The notes: generated by a model not told the origin, from the sequence alone. A DNA stretch of 64,000 nucleotides from Bdellovibrio bacteriovorus HD100 (GCF_000196175.1 NC_005363.1:806001-870000); one strand, 5' to 3'. Counted from the stretch's first letter, positions 35,309-45,959 are shown. Translations and numbers: made by a program.

Positions 35309-38300
35309 ATGACATTGTCTGATTTATCTATTCGCAGACCCGTCTTTGCCTGGATGTTGATGTTCGGTCTGATCGTCTTTGGGGCGATCAGCTTTATGCG
35401 CATGGGCGTCAGTGAACTTCCGGATGTGGACTTCCCGGTGATTTCCATCTCCGTGCGCTACGAGGGCGCGGCTCCGGAAGTGATGGAAGCCGATGTTATT
35501 GACCCGATCGAAGATGCCCTGATCAGTATCCAGGGTGTGAAGAATATTTCTTCGGTGGCCCGTAACAGCACCTCGGACATCACAGTGGAGTTCGATCTGG
35601 AGCGCGATATTGATGTCGCCTTCCAGGATGTGCAGGCCAAGATGTCCCAGATTCAGGATGCTTTGCCGCAAAACATGGATTCACCGACGGTGATGAAAAT
35701 TAATCCTGAGGACTTCCCGATCATGTGGCTGTCTCTTTCCAGTAACAAGATGCCACTGGAAGAAATGATGGTCTTTGTAAAGGACTATGTCCGGGACCGT
35801 TTGACGACAGTCCCAGGGGTGGGGAACCTGTGGATGCCGGGTTATCTGGAGCCGAACATGCGGGTCTGGGTCCGCAATGAAGACCTGAATCGTTATGCTC
35901 TGTCAGTGATTGATGTGACCAACACTCTGCGCACGGAGCATGCGGAACCTCCCGCCGGACGTGCGGAGTACAACAAAACCGAATACAGCCTGCGCACGTT
36001 GGGTGAAGCCAAAACCATCGAACAGTTCAACAAGATCCTGGTGAACTCCCGTGGCGGTGGACCGAACTATATGCCGATTCCTCTGGAAAAAGTGGTGGAG
36101 TTTAAAGAGGGCATGGTCGATGTCGTGCAGTTTGCGCGTGCCAACGGCAAAGCAGCCGTGGGCCTGGGCGTGGTCAAACAACGCGGCTCGAATGCGGTGA
36201 CAGTGGCTCACGCAGTGAAGGGCCGCATTGCCGAGATTCAAAAGACCCTGCCGGAAGGAATGCAGATCGTTGTGAATTATGACGGCACCAAGTTCGTGGA
36301 AGAGTCCGTGCACGAGCTGGTGTTGACCCTGATTCTGGCGGCCATTCTGACTTCTTTGGTGTGCTGGCTTTTCCTGGGATCCTGGTCATCAACCTTCAAC
36401 GTTTTGCTGGCGATCCCGACATCCGTGCTGGGAAGTTTCATCATTCTTTACTTTGCCGGCTTCACCCTGAATATCTTTACATTGATGGGTTTAAGTTTGG
36501 CGATTGGTATCGTCGTCGATGATGCCATCATGGTTCTGGAAAATATCATCAGGCACCTGGAAATGGGGAAAACCAAACGCGAAGCCGCTCTGGTTGGAGC
36601 CAGAGAAATCACCTTCGCCGCCATGGCGGCTTCTGTGTCTCTGGTGGCCATCTTCTTGCCGATCGCGTTTATGGAAGGTCTGATCGGTCGGTTCCTGTTC
36701 CAGTTCGGTGTGACCATGAGTGCTGCGGTCATGATTTCCCTTCTGGAAGCCCTGACGCTGACACCGATGCGTGCTTCTCAGTTTGTGGATACCGGAGAGC
36801 GCACCACCCGTATCGGCCGCGGATTTGAGCATCTGTTCGACCGTCTTAAGAATGCCTACACACGCAGTCTGGAGATCTCGTTGAACCATCGCTGGAAGGT
36901 GATTCTCGCCTCATTGTTTTTCTTTGTCTTGAGCTTTGGATCAGTGGTCTTCCTGAAAGGGGAGTTCCAGCCGGCGCAGGATCAAAGTTCCCTGATGATT
37001 CAAATCAGCAATCCACCCAAATCAGCTATTTCATTCACCGACGAAAAGGTGAAGATCATTGAAGACTTCCTGCTTAAACGTTCCGAAGTCAGTTCGACCT
37101 TCGTGGCGGCCGGCGGCTTCACCGGTGGTGAAGCCAACAATGCCATCATCTTTGTCGACATGAAGCCCAAAGGCCAGCGTGGCAAGTCTGCGGAAAAGAA
37201 CAAAGAACTGAGCCAGCAGGAATTCATCGAAGTTGTGCGTGAGTACCTGAATAAAACCATCCCGGATTCGAAACCCCAGGTGCAGGATCCGTCAACCCAG
37301 GGCTTCGGGGGCGGCGGAGGCAAGGGCTTCCCGGTGGAGTTCAGTATTCAGGGGCCGGATTGGAATGAGCTGGGTAAATTCTCAGAACAGATTGTGGAGG
37401 AGCTTAAAACCAGCAAGATCATGACGGACGTCAGTTCGGACTATCAGGCCGGGGCTCCGGAAGTACAGATCATCCCGAATCGTCAAAAGGCGGCGGATCG
37501 CGGTGTCAGTGTGATTGCCATCGGCGAAGTTCTTAATGCGATGATGGGTGGCGTGGTGGTTGGAAGCTATGAAAAGGGCGGGCATCGTTATGATATTCGC
37601 GTGAAGATGCTTGAAAACGGCCGCAATCCGCAGGAGCGCATCAAAGATCTGAAAGTGCGCAACAACCGCGGGGAGCTTGTTCCAATTGCTTCGGTGGTTG
37701 ATATCAAAGAGGCATCCGTTGCTTCCAGCATTTCGCGCAAGAACCGTCAGCGGTCGATTATCATTTATGGAAATATCGGCCCCGGTCTGAGTCAGCAGCA
37801 GTCCGTGGACAAGGCCCAGGAAGTTGCTCGCAAGGTTCTGCCGGCGGAATACAAAGTTTTACTGAGTGGATCTGCTGAAGAATTCCAGCAAAGCTTCATG
37901 AGTCTGATCTTTGCCCTCGTGCTTGGATTTATCGTGGCTTACATGATTCTGGCTTCCCAGTTTAACAGCTTTATCGATCCGGTGACGGTCTTCATGGCCT
38001 TGCCATTCAGCTTCTCAGGGGCTTTCCTGGCGCTGTTGATTGGGGGTCAGTCTTTGAATATCTTCAGCATGATCGGTTTGATCTTGTTGATGGGTATCGT
38101 GAAAAAGAACTCCATCCTGCTGGTGGATTTCACCAATCAAAGAAGGGATGCTGAAAAGATTCACGTGCATCAGGCACTGATCGAAGCGTGTCCGACACGT
38201 CTTCGTCCGATCCTGATGACATCCTTTGCGACCATTGCCGGGGCTGTGCCGGCGGCCATGAGTCTGGGCCCGGGAGCAGAGGCCCGGCAGCCGATGGCTA

Positions 38301-38407
38301 TCGCGGTCATCGGCGGGGTGTTTGTTTCCACCTTCCTGACTCTTTACGTGGTTCCTTGTGTCTATAGTCTGTTTGCTCGATTCGACAGACGGGAAACTTC
38401 TATGTAA
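35309..38407 (+). CDS. RND efflux pump, HAE1/AcrB type
   Basis: 1032 residues of inner-membrane proton-driven exporter: 12 membrane segments and two large periplasmic loops. The proton relay is intact: IGIVVDDAIMVLENI (paired Asp in TM4) and MGIVKKNSILLVDF (Lys in TM10). Starts MTLSDLSIRRPVFAWMLM, typical of hydrophobe/amphiphile pumps. A glycine-rich patch (FGGGGGKGF) lies in the second periplasmic loop. No membrane-fusion protein gene is adjacent, so the adaptor must be elsewhere. Substrate unknown. Confidence 0.96.
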   Translation: MTLSDLSIRRPVFAWMLMFGLIVFGAISFMRMGVSELPDVDFPVISISVRYEGAAPEVMEADVIDPIEDALISIQGVKNISSVARNSTSDITVEFDLERDIDVAFQDVQAKMSQIQDALPQNMDSPTVMKINPEDFPIMWLSLSSNKMPLEEMMVFVKDYVRDRLTTVPGVGNLWMPGYLEPNMRVWVRNEDLNRYALSVIDVTNTLRTEHAEPPAGRAEYNKTEYSLRTLGEAKTIEQFNKILVNSRGGGPNYMPIPLEKVVEFKEGMVDVVQFARANGKAAVGLGVVKQRGSNAVTVAHAVKGRIAEIQKTLPEGMQIVVNYDGTKFVEESVHELVLTLILAAILTSLVCWLFLGSWSSTFNVLLAIPTSVLGSFIILYFAGFTLNIFTLMGLSLAIGIVVDDAIMVLENIIRHLEMGKTKREAALVGAREITFAAMAASVSLVAIFLPIAFMEGLIGRFLFQFGVTMSAAVMISLLEALTLTPMRASQFVDTGERTTRIGRGFEHLFDRLKNAYTRSLEISLNHRWKVILASLFFFVLSFGSVVFLKGEFQPAQDQSSLMIQISNPPKSAISFTDEKVKIIEDFLLKRSEVSSTFVAAGGFTGGEANNAIIFVDMKPKGQRGKSAEKNKELSQQEFIEVVREYLNKTIPDSKPQVQDPSTQGFGGGGGKGFPVEFSIQGPDWNELGKFSEQIVEELKTSKIMTDVSSDYQAGAPEVQIIPNRQKAADRGVSVIAIGEVLNAMMGGVVVGSYEKGGHRYDIRVKMLENGRNPQERIKDLKVRNNRGELVPIASVVDIKEASVASSISRKNRQRSIIIYGNIGPGLSQQQSVDKAQEVARKVLPAEYKVLLSGSAEEFQQSFMSLIFALVLGFIVAYMILASQFNSFIDPVTVFMALPFSFSGAFLALLIGGQSLNIFSMIGLILLMGIVKKNSILLVDFTNQRRDAEKIHVHQALIEACPTRLRPILMTSFATIAGAVPAAMSLGPGAEARQPMAIAVIGGVFVSTFLTLYVVPCVYSLFARFDRRETSM

Positions 38408-38469
38408 ACTGTCAGATTGAGGCCTTCGTGAGCTTAAGCGACAATGGAGTTTAAGCAAACGGAGGCCCT

Positions 38470-38832
38470 ATGATGAGTCAGACGGAACTCTTAAGAAAGA
38501 AAAGTCACCCGGTCGATCAGGCGCTCACCCCGGAAGAAATCCAACAATATCTCACCGTCCTGGATGGCTGGAGCCTGCAGGGCCTTCATATCGCCAAGTC
38601 ATTTGAATTTAAGAACTACTATCAGACCATCGCCTTTGTGAATGCTATTGCCTTTATCGTTCACACGGAAGATCACCATCCGGAGCTGGAGGTAGGCTAC
38701 AATCGCTGTGTGGTCAAGTTTTACACCCATTCTGTGAATGAGGGGCTGGGTGGTATTTCTGAAAATGACTTTATTTGTGCGGCGAAGATCGACGCCTTGG
38801 CAGGCAACCAGTTTGCTCCGATGTCCCACTGA
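38470..38832 (+). CDS. Pterin-4a-carbinolamine dehydratase
   Basis: 120 residues. The signature is EDHHPELEVGYNRCVVKFYTHSVNEGLGGISENDF with the catalytic His-His-Pro-Glu, plus LTPEEIQQYLTVLDGWSLQG. It recycles the tetrahydrobiopterin cofactor of aromatic amino acid hydroxylases. ATG at 38470 with a GGAGG site; the next codon is also ATG. Stop is only 3 bases from the convergent DUF72 gene. Not functionally related to the preceding pump. Confidence 0.95.
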   Translation: MMSQTELLRKKSHPVDQALTPEEIQQYLTVLDGWSLQGLHIAKSFEFKNYYQTIAFVNAIAFIVHTEDHHPELEVGYNRCVVKFYTHSVNEGLGGISENDFICAAKIDALAGNQFAPMSH

Positions 38833-38835
38833 TTT

Positions 38836-39708
38836 TCAGCTTTTGTTCAGAAGCAACATCAGCCCTTCAGCATCCTGAGGGGCTTTGATTTTTAAGTCAT
38901 TGTCAAAGAAGACAAAAATGTCACGGGTGCTGCTGTTCGCCGGAGGCAGCAAAGTCAGACTGTCTTTGGGGCTTTTCCCTTGAGCCCATATCTTGAGTCG
39001 CTGAGCCCACCAGCGAAGCTGTTCCGGCTGGTAGCCTTTCTTATAGAAACTGTCGTCGCCATGCAGACGCAGGTACAGAAAGTCACTGGTGACATCTTCC
39101 ATATAGGGCCACTTGCCAGCGGTCTCAGCAAAGACCAGCGCTACATTATTGCGACGAAGAAGTTTTATAAATTCAGGGTTTTCAAAACTGTGATGGCGAA
39201 CCTCGATGGCATGGCGGATCTGCTTTTTTATTCCGGCCAAATCGGGAGGATAACCATCGTGAAAGCGTTCTGATTTTTCAGCAAATTTTATGGCTTCGGC
39301 AAAGGTGCGGGGAAGCAGGCGAAAGAAAGTTTCAAGGCGATCTTCTTTCTCTGGATTGAACACAAAGTTTGGAGGCAGTTGCCACAGAAAGACCCCCAGC
39401 TTTTCGCGCAGATGCAAAACTCCAGATGCAAAAAAGTTCGCCAGGGGCATTTCAACGTCTTTCAGCCGGCGGATGTGAGTGATGTACTGCGGTCCTTTTA
39501 CGGAGAAAACAAAATCTTCCGGGGTTTCCGAATACCAATGAAGATAAGTGGAGGGCTTTTGATATGAATAGAATGATCCATTGATTTCAATCGATGACAG
39601 ATGTCGGCTGGCAAAGAAAAGCTCTTTCTTCTGGGGAAGATCCTGGGGATAAAAGGTGTTTCGCCAGGGTGGATAGACCCAACCTGACGTGCCGACTCTG
39701 TATTCCAT
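38836..39708 (-). CDS. DUF72 (YecE-like) TIM-barrel protein
   Basis: 290 residues. Begins MEYRVGTSGWVYPPWRNTFYP, typical of DUF72, with FSVKGPQYITHIRRL, LGVFLWQLPPNFVFN, AIEVRHHSFENPEF and YLRLHGDDSFY motifs. The family has a TIM-barrel fold like endonuclease IV/xylose isomerase. Activity unknown. Full length (usual 240-300). Confidence 0.94.
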   Translation of the reverse strand: MEYRVGTSGWVYPPWRNTFYPQDLPQKKELFFASRHLSSIEINGSFYSYQKPSTYLHWYSETPEDFVFSVKGPQYITHIRRLKDVEMPLANFFASGVLHLREKLGVFLWQLPPNFVFNPEKEDRLETFFRLLPRTFAEAIKFAEKSERFHDGYPPDLAGIKKQIRHAIEVRHHSFENPEFIKLLRRNNVALVFAETAGKWPYMEDVTSDFLYLRLHGDDSFYKKGYQPEQLRWWAQRLKIWAQGKSPKDSLTLLPPANSSTRDIFVFFDNDLKIKAPQDAEGLMLLLNKS

Positions 39709-39886
39709 GCTTCTATTTTAGTTTGTACGAAATTGTTTTTCATTCGGAAGTCCGTCGGTTCTTTAAGATACAAAAATACCTAACCAGATTTCTTTGGATA
39801 TTTTGATGGACGCTTCTTAATTGTATCGTCGTTGACGGTTGCCACTGGACTTTATCAGACTGACTTCACAAAAAAAGGAGTTCTGC

Positions 39887-40192
39887 ATGAAAACGATTTT
39901 GATGTTTTTGATCACGGCATCCTCTTTGACTGCGGGTGCGAAGTTTTTGGAAAGCCACTATGGGAAATTGAGAACCAGTGGACATGTGCACAGCTGTTCA
40001 TTCCACAACAGTACTGGAGGCACACTGGACATGAAGTATGTTGTCTTTACGTTTGCACCTCCATCGGGTGACAGCGCTGATTATGATGTCCAGGAGCGCA
40101 TTGATCAGGTTGTTGAGGCGGGGGACACCGCCAGCGCTTCGGTTCGTGAAGTGCGTGGGCGTCCGTTGTGGTGTCGATTCCTTGCTAGGTAA
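39887..40192 (+). CDS. Small secreted protein of unknown function
   Basis: 101 residues with signal peptide (MKTILMFLITASSLTAGA). Two cysteines in the mature part (VHSCSFHN and LWCRF) may form a disulfide. No family recognised. The ATG at 39887 has an AAGGAG site; the frame is open earlier but without a good start. A weak hairpin with GGGCGGA/TCCGCCC arms follows at 40198-40229. Confidence 0.7.
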   Translation: MKTILMFLITASSLTAGAKFLESHYGKLRTSGHVHSCSFHNSTGGTLDMKYVVFTFAPPSGDSADYDVQERIDQVVEAGDTASASVREVRGRPLWCRFLAR

Positions 40193-40197
40193 TGTCC

Positions 40198-40229
40198 AGG
40201 GCGGATCCGGTATCAAGGTCCGCCCTTTA
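40198..40229 (+). terminator. Probable terminator
   Basis: AGGGCGGA (40198) and TCCGCCCT (40219) form an 8-base stem with a 13-base loop and a short TTTA tail. Confidence 0.55.
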
Positions 40230-40359
40230 TGTTAAAGTTTTGTGTTGCTTGTGGATCTCCACCGGTTTCTATGGCTTCTTGGCATATTTTGGATGCAATG
40301 GTTCCCAAGGTTCGGGATCCATAGTTACATGTGGCGGGATTAACCAATGGAGGTCCATC

Positions 40360-40707
40360 ATGAACTTCAGACATCTGTTTGTCGGTTTACTTATCAGTGC
40401 AGTAGCCTGCACGTCGCTTGCAAAAGGCGATGACTCCTATTCCACCACGAAAAAAGACACCACCACGACAGCCACTGACCAGGGGATGAAAGAAACGGAT
40501 ACGATTCTGACCCGCGCTATTCGCGAAAAGATCAACAGCGATGGTTCGGTGTCGATGATGGGAAAAAACATCACCATCGTCAGTCAGAACGGCATGGTGA
40601 CATTGAAAGGGGCTGTGGCCTCGCAGAATGAAAAGAACAAGATCAGCAAGATTGCCAATGAAATTTCCGGTAACAAAGTCACAGACCAGATGACGGTCAA
40701 AAAATAG
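40360..40707 (+). CDS. Periplasmic BON-domain protein
   Basis: 115 residues. Signal peptide (NFRHLFVGLLISAVACTSLAK), a Thr-rich linker, and one BON domain (DTILTRAIREKINSDGS, NITIVSQNGMVTLKGAVASQNEKNKISKIANEISG). BON domains bind phospholipid or the cell envelope, as in OsmY. GGAGG site before the ATG at 40360. The next gene starts 10 bases later, so the pair likely forms an envelope stress operon. Confidence 0.88.
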   Translation: MNFRHLFVGLLISAVACTSLAKGDDSYSTTKKDTTTTATDQGMKETDTILTRAIREKINSDGSVSMMGKNITIVSQNGMVTLKGAVASQNEKNKISKIANEISGNKVTDQMTVKK

Positions 40708-40717
40708 GAGTTCCAAG

Positions 40718-41281
40718 ATGGAAAAAGGTCACAAGTCGGTTTTTGGTATTTTTAGAAATCGGGGTCAGCTAGAAAACTGTGTGGACCGCCTTAAGGCGGA
40801 AAGCTTTCGTAACAGCGACATTTCAGTCTTGATGCCGCAAAAATCCGAAACACGGGATTTCGCGCATGAAAAAGGAACCAAGGCGCCCGAGGGGGCCACA
40901 GTCGGAGCTGGTGCCGGAGCGATTATCGGCGGAAGCCTGGGCTGGCTGGTGGGGGCTGGTGTGATCGCCACGATTCCTGCGTTGGGCCCGTTGGTTGCTG
41001 CAGGTCCGATCATGAGCGCCTTGGCAGGGCTTGGAGTCGGTGGCGCGATCGGCGGACTTGGGGGAGCACTGGTGGGTATCGGTATCCCAGAGTACGAAGC
41101 CAAACGCTATGAAGGTTATGTGAAAGACGGGGGTATTCTTATCTCTGTTCACGTTGATGATGGTGAATGGGCGGACAAGGCCGAGCGCATCCTCAAGGAA
41201 TCCGGTGGGGAGGACATCTCCAAAGCAGGAGAAGTTCGCGGGGATAAATCTTCCCAGCGCGATCTGCGCTCTCATCCTTAA
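40718..41281 (+). CDS. Glycine-rich stress-type protein (YflT/GSP-17M-like)
   Basis: 187 residues. The N-terminal segment KSVFGIFRNRGQLENCVDRLKAESFRNSDISVLMP resembles the general-stress 17M domain. The middle is a glycine-zipper double hydrophobic hairpin (VGAGAGAIIGGSLGWLVGAG; GGAIGGLGGALVGIG). The end (GGILISVHVDDGEWADKAERILKESGGEDI) repeats the GSP-17M strand pattern. Likely membrane-associated. Follows the BON gene. Confidence 0.8.
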   Translation: MEKGHKSVFGIFRNRGQLENCVDRLKAESFRNSDISVLMPQKSETRDFAHEKGTKAPEGATVGAGAGAIIGGSLGWLVGAGVIATIPALGPLVAAGPIMSALAGLGVGGAIGGLGGALVGIGIPEYEAKRYEGYVKDGGILISVHVDDGEWADKAERILKESGGEDISKAGEVRGDKSSQRDLRSHP

Positions 41282-41336
41282 GGTTCTTTAGCTGCGGGCC
41301 CCGTTTCACGCGGGGCTTGTGAAACCTAAGCAAAGT

Positions 41337-43253
41337 CTAGTAGTGGTAAAGCAGGCGGGCCTCAGCGCGCTGTACGGAGTTTGTATCTTCACCGGACAAA
41401 CGTAGACTTAGGGATTTATTCAGACTGAAGTTCGCACCCAGTGTGTTCTGACGATATTCATGCTCCATCCCTTTGTAGTCATAGCGATAGTAGCTTTCAG
41501 CGAATAACGCAAACCAGTCACGATTCCAGCGCGCACTTACGGCAGGTCCGGCACCGATTTTCCAGGTGTCACCGTTAAAGTCCGGGCTGGTTTGGCCAGT
41601 GGCTCGCAACCACAGACTGAGATCAAGATCATTCCAATAAGACTTCGTGATGCCGGAGCCTCCGCTCAACTCCGTCCAACGGCACAAAGAAGAGCAACCG
41701 TTTTCGTAGCCCCGTTCGACCGAAACTTTCAAGCGCCAGGAGAAGCCCTTGTTGAAAGCATCAACTGGTGACAGCGAAATGACTTCGTAAAGGGTGGCCT
41801 TATCCAGCGCCACTTCCTCGGAGTCCGGATTGAAGCTGAAGCTGAAAGACCCCATGGTGATTTCAGCGGTGGGTGGATAGCCTTTTTTAGGGTCCAGCAG
41901 GTCATGCAGAGACAGCTTGGCGTCGAGCAGATAGAAACGCTCAGAATTCCACTCGCGGTATCCCGCGCCCCAACGACGGGACCCTTGGGCATCGTGTGGG
42001 GCTTCGTTCCAGGGCGCAGGGACAGTCAAAGGTTCCGAGGCGCCACCCAGTTCAGCGCGGGCCAGCAGGATGTCTTTTTTAAACAGGTAAGCACCTTGTT
42101 TGCGCAGAATCTCTTTTGGATACCTGAAATCCAGATAGTCCATGGCGGCATCCAGTGTGTCGCGCTTTTGCTGGGTTTGCAGGCCCTCGACAAGCTGAGG
42201 CAAAGACTCGTTCCTGGCGAACTGGCGGATGCGTTCTTGTTCGACAGACCCCAGCTTTTTATAACGGGTGTCGAATGTGGCGCGGATGGAAGGACGATAG
42301 TGGATGTTCTTTACCAGACCGTTTTGTTCATACAAGGTTCCTACGGTGTCAGCAGGCATCACCTGGGATTTTAAATCCTTGGTGAGGTTCAATGAGGGCC
42401 GGGCGGCTTCCAGCAGAGCCAGAATGCGGTAAGAGCAGTTTTCTTTAAAGTAGTGATAGTTGAATTCAGCACTGATCAATTCCCAGATGTTGGCGACGAT
42501 CAGTTGTACTTCGTCAGGGGTGAAGTTCAGGTCATATTCCCACAAGTCCCGGGATTCAAAGTCGTTGTATTCGCGAACCTTGTAGTAATACGGATTGATG
42601 TCAAAGGTTCCGGGCATCAGGCCGGACACGCCGAGGAATGAATAGATAAACGGATTGTCAGAAACTTTCACCGCAGCATAACCGACGCCATAATCAGAAA
42701 GCTCGTAGCGTTCGCCGTCACGGGATGAGGCGCTTTTATTGATGCGCAAGAAGGTGTGCCCAAACGCCGAAGCGGGATTGTTGAGATAGTAGGATGAAAA
42801 CACATAGGTCAAAGACTGCGGCTGCAGGATTTCCAGGAATCTTTCATAGCGTTCACAGGAAGGTGAAGGCAGTTTTTGGCCGCTGATTTTTTCCAGCCAC
42901 AGTTTGCGTGCGGGAAAAACGCAGGCCGCGGATTCATTGAACTGTCCATCTTTGGATTTGATTTTCTTTTCCGGGTCCAGAAGAGCCGAGATGGTGGCTT
43001 GCAATTCCAGAGCGGGATTTTCTTTTCCATCGGGGTGCAGGAAGAAAGCGGGATTTTCGGCTGGGCTGGTATAGCCGCCAAAGAGGTTCTTATCATATTG
43101 CAGAAGTCGCAACCACTGGATGTTGTCGGCCCAGTTTTCCGTGGAGGCACGGGAGGGCAGATCGTTGGTTGCCAGAGCCATCGAGGACACAGTCAGAAAA
43201 AAAAGCAAAAGCCCCATTTTCATGAGGCTTTTGTTGCAGAAACTCAAAGTCAT
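41337..43253 (-). CDS. DUF4105 (Lnb-like) periplasmic/outer-membrane protein
   Basis: About 638 residues. Signal peptide (MKMGLLLFFLTVSSMALA). A DUF4105 domain is shown by TYVFSSYYLNNPASAFGHTFLRIN and, later, FNYHYFKENCSYRILALLEAARP. The conserved His and Cys are typical of this NlpC/P60-like papain-fold family, so peptidase or amidase activity on the envelope is possible. The C-terminal 230 residues alternate like beta-barrel strands and end RLLYHY, a terminal aromatic residue as in outer-membrane barrels. ATG at 43253 overlaps the stop of the DUF3015 gene (TAATG); later in-frame ATGs at 43223 and 43217 are possible. Confidence 0.85.
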   Translation of the reverse strand: MTLSFCNKSLMKMGLLLFFLTVSSMALATNDLPSRASTENWADNIQWLRLLQYDKNLFGGYTSPAENPAFFLHPDGKENPALELQATISALLDPEKKIKSKDGQFNESAACVFPARKLWLEKISGQKLPSPSCERYERFLEILQPQSLTYVFSSYYLNNPASAFGHTFLRINKSASSRDGERYELSDYGVGYAAVKVSDNPFIYSFLGVSGLMPGTFDINPYYYKVREYNDFESRDLWEYDLNFTPDEVQLIVANIWELISAEFNYHYFKENCSYRILALLEAARPSLNLTKDLKSQVMPADTVGTLYEQNGLVKNIHYRPSIRATFDTRYKKLGSVEQERIRQFARNESLPQLVEGLQTQQKRDTLDAAMDYLDFRYPKEILRKQGAYLFKKDILLARAELGGASEPLTVPAPWNEAPHDAQGSRRWGAGYREWNSERFYLLDAKLSLHDLLDPKKGYPPTAEITMGSFSFSFNPDSEEVALDKATLYEVISLSPVDAFNKGFSWRLKVSVERGYENGCSSLCRWTELSGGSGITKSYWNDLDLSLWLRATGQTSPDFNGDTWKIGAGPAVSARWNRDWFALFAESYYRYDYKGMEHEYRQNTLGANFSLNKSLSLRLSGEDTNSVQRAEARLLYHY

Positions 43254-43702
43254 TAGCCTTGGCAAGATTGAGCCAAAGTAACGATTTTTTCAGAAGAGTT
43301 TACACCTGGAGCGTAGATCTCTTTGTAGTTCTGTTGAAGAGTGCTGTTGAATTTGGAATCACAGCCCAGCATGTTGTTCAAAGTGGACAGAGTCTCACCT
43401 TGGCCACGAGCGATGTCGTTTTCCAAAGCCACAGAGTTGGATTCGATGAAGGAGTTTACTTCAGCTTTGGCAAAAAGACCTTTACCGCAGTTGGAAGTAC
43501 CGGAAGTGATACCGAAAGTTTGAACACCAGTACCGTTCAAAGTTGCAGCGATAACTTGCATCGCGCCTTCTTCGTTACCGAAAACCAAGGAACCCAAACC
43601 GCAACCTGCTACGCCATAAACGCCAGTGCCTTTAAGGCCGGAAGCAGCTTGCACAGATACAGCAGAACCCAAAACAGCCAATGCTACGATGAATGATTTC
43701 AC
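43253..43702 (-). CDS. Secreted DUF3015 protein
   Basis: 149 residues with signal peptide (MKSFIVALAVLGSAVSVQA). DUF3015 signature: GVAGCGLGSLVFG, then TFGITSGTSNCG, and LGCD near the end. Four cysteines are conserved in form. Function unknown. Directly coupled to the DUF4105 gene, and the two families are expected to work together. A TTGCCA/CATAAT promoter with 17-base spacing lies upstream. Confidence 0.9.
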   Translation of the reverse strand: MKSFIVALAVLGSAVSVQAASGLKGTGVYGVAGCGLGSLVFGNEEGAMQVIAATLNGTGVQTFGITSGTSNCGKGLFAKAEVNSFIESNSVALENDIARGQGETLSTLNNMLGCDSKFNSTLQQNYKEIYAPGVNSSEKIVTLAQSCQG

Positions 43703-43748
43703 GTAATCCCCTTTTTAAACGCTCGACTTAATTGTCGAAGACCTAAAA

Positions 43749-43777
43749 ATTATGAAAAACGAAGTGGAACTTGGCAA
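43749..43777 (-). promoter_or_regulatory. Promoter of the DUF3015-DUF4105 operon
   Basis: On the minus strand TTGCCA (43772-43777), 17 bases, CATAAT (43749-43754). The leader holds a hairpin with TCGAC/GTCGA arms. Confidence 0.6.
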
Positions 43778-43848
43778 GGACTCATCGGGTGCAGCCAGAT
43801 AAACTTGCCTTTATTGACACGGAAGTCTGGATTTGCTCAAAAAACAGG

Positions 43849-44748
43849 CTAAAAGAGGACGTCCGCATAGTCATCTGACAGGTGCTTTTTAACTTCTTGA
43901 ATAAAGATCTTCACATTGATGTTTTGTTTGTGACGAATCGGGGTGACGGCCCAGATGTCTTTGCGGCCTTCGCTGAAATTTTCAAGCAGAGAAATCAGGC
44001 GGCCCTTTTTTATGTCTTCAAAGGCATACGAGCCGGGAAGTCTTGCGATACCCAGACCGGTCAGCGCCGCTTTTTGTAATACTCGTGGGTTGTTGCATTT
44101 GAAATTGCCCTTCACTGGTATGTGGAAAGATTTTCCCCGTTTACGGAAGCTCCAGGAGGATCTTTCCCCGATGCAGTTGTGGTTCGCCAAGTCTTCGGGC
44201 TCTTTGAGGCTTGGCGCTGCACTCAGATAAGCTTTGGAGGCCACAACGTATTCGACCCGCGAGGCAATTTTAGTGGCCAGCAATGAAGAGTTCTCCAAGT
44301 GTCCTATGCGAATGGCCACGTCGAATTTTTCCTCGATCAAATCCACAACCCGGCTGGAAAAATCCAGTTCGATCTTCAGATCGGGATAGCGCTTGGCCAT
44401 GTCAATCACCACGGGGGCGATGTACTCTTCCCCAAAGATTCCCGCCAGCGTAACACGCAGAACTCCGCGGGGTGTGTTCGACAGATCCAGGATTTCTTTT
44501 TTTGCGGAATCCAGGTTTTGCAATGACTGACGGCAGGTTTCCAGAAAGCGTTCGCCGACGCTGGTCAGTTGCACCTTGCGGGTGGAGCGGACAAACAGGG
44601 CCACTCCCAGGTCGGACTCCAGCAGACTGATGGTTTTACTGATATGGGACTTGGAAACACCCAGGGCTTGAGCGGCTGCCGAAAAGCTTCCGGAGTCGGC
44701 AATTTTGACGAAAGCGATGATTCCCTGCAAAGATCTTATTGTTTCCAT
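43849..44748 (-). CDS. LysR-type regulator divergent from frmA
   Basis: About 299 residues. N-terminal helix-turn-helix (IAFVKIADSGSFSAAAQALGVSKSHISKTISLLE) and a LysR effector domain (GVLRVTLAGIFGEEYIAPVV onward). Divergent from the formaldehyde dehydrogenase gene with 85 bases between, the classic layout for a LysR regulator and its target. The start at 44748 is chosen because the helix-turn-helix then lies at its usual distance. The frame is open to 44784. Confidence 0.93.
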   Translation of the reverse strand: METIRSLQGIIAFVKIADSGSFSAAAQALGVSKSHISKTISLLESDLGVALFVRSTRKVQLTSVGERFLETCRQSLQNLDSAKKEILDLSNTPRGVLRVTLAGIFGEEYIAPVVIDMAKRYPDLKIELDFSSRVVDLIEEKFDVAIRIGHLENSSLLATKIASRVEYVVASKAYLSAAPSLKEPEDLANHNCIGERSSWSFRKRGKSFHIPVKGNFKCNNPRVLQKAALTGLGIARLPGSYAFEDIKKGRLISLLENFSEGRKDIWAVTPIRHKQNINVKIFIQEVKKHLSDDYADVLF

Positions 44749-44752
44749 ATAG

Positions 44753-45943
<1,191 letters not shown>

Positions 45944-45959
45944 AGCGGGCGGGGGATCC

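Noticed and set aside
41296-41320. GC-rich inverted repeat after the glycine-rich stress gene as a terminator
   Set aside because: Short stem (GCCCCG/CGGGGC) without a T-run.
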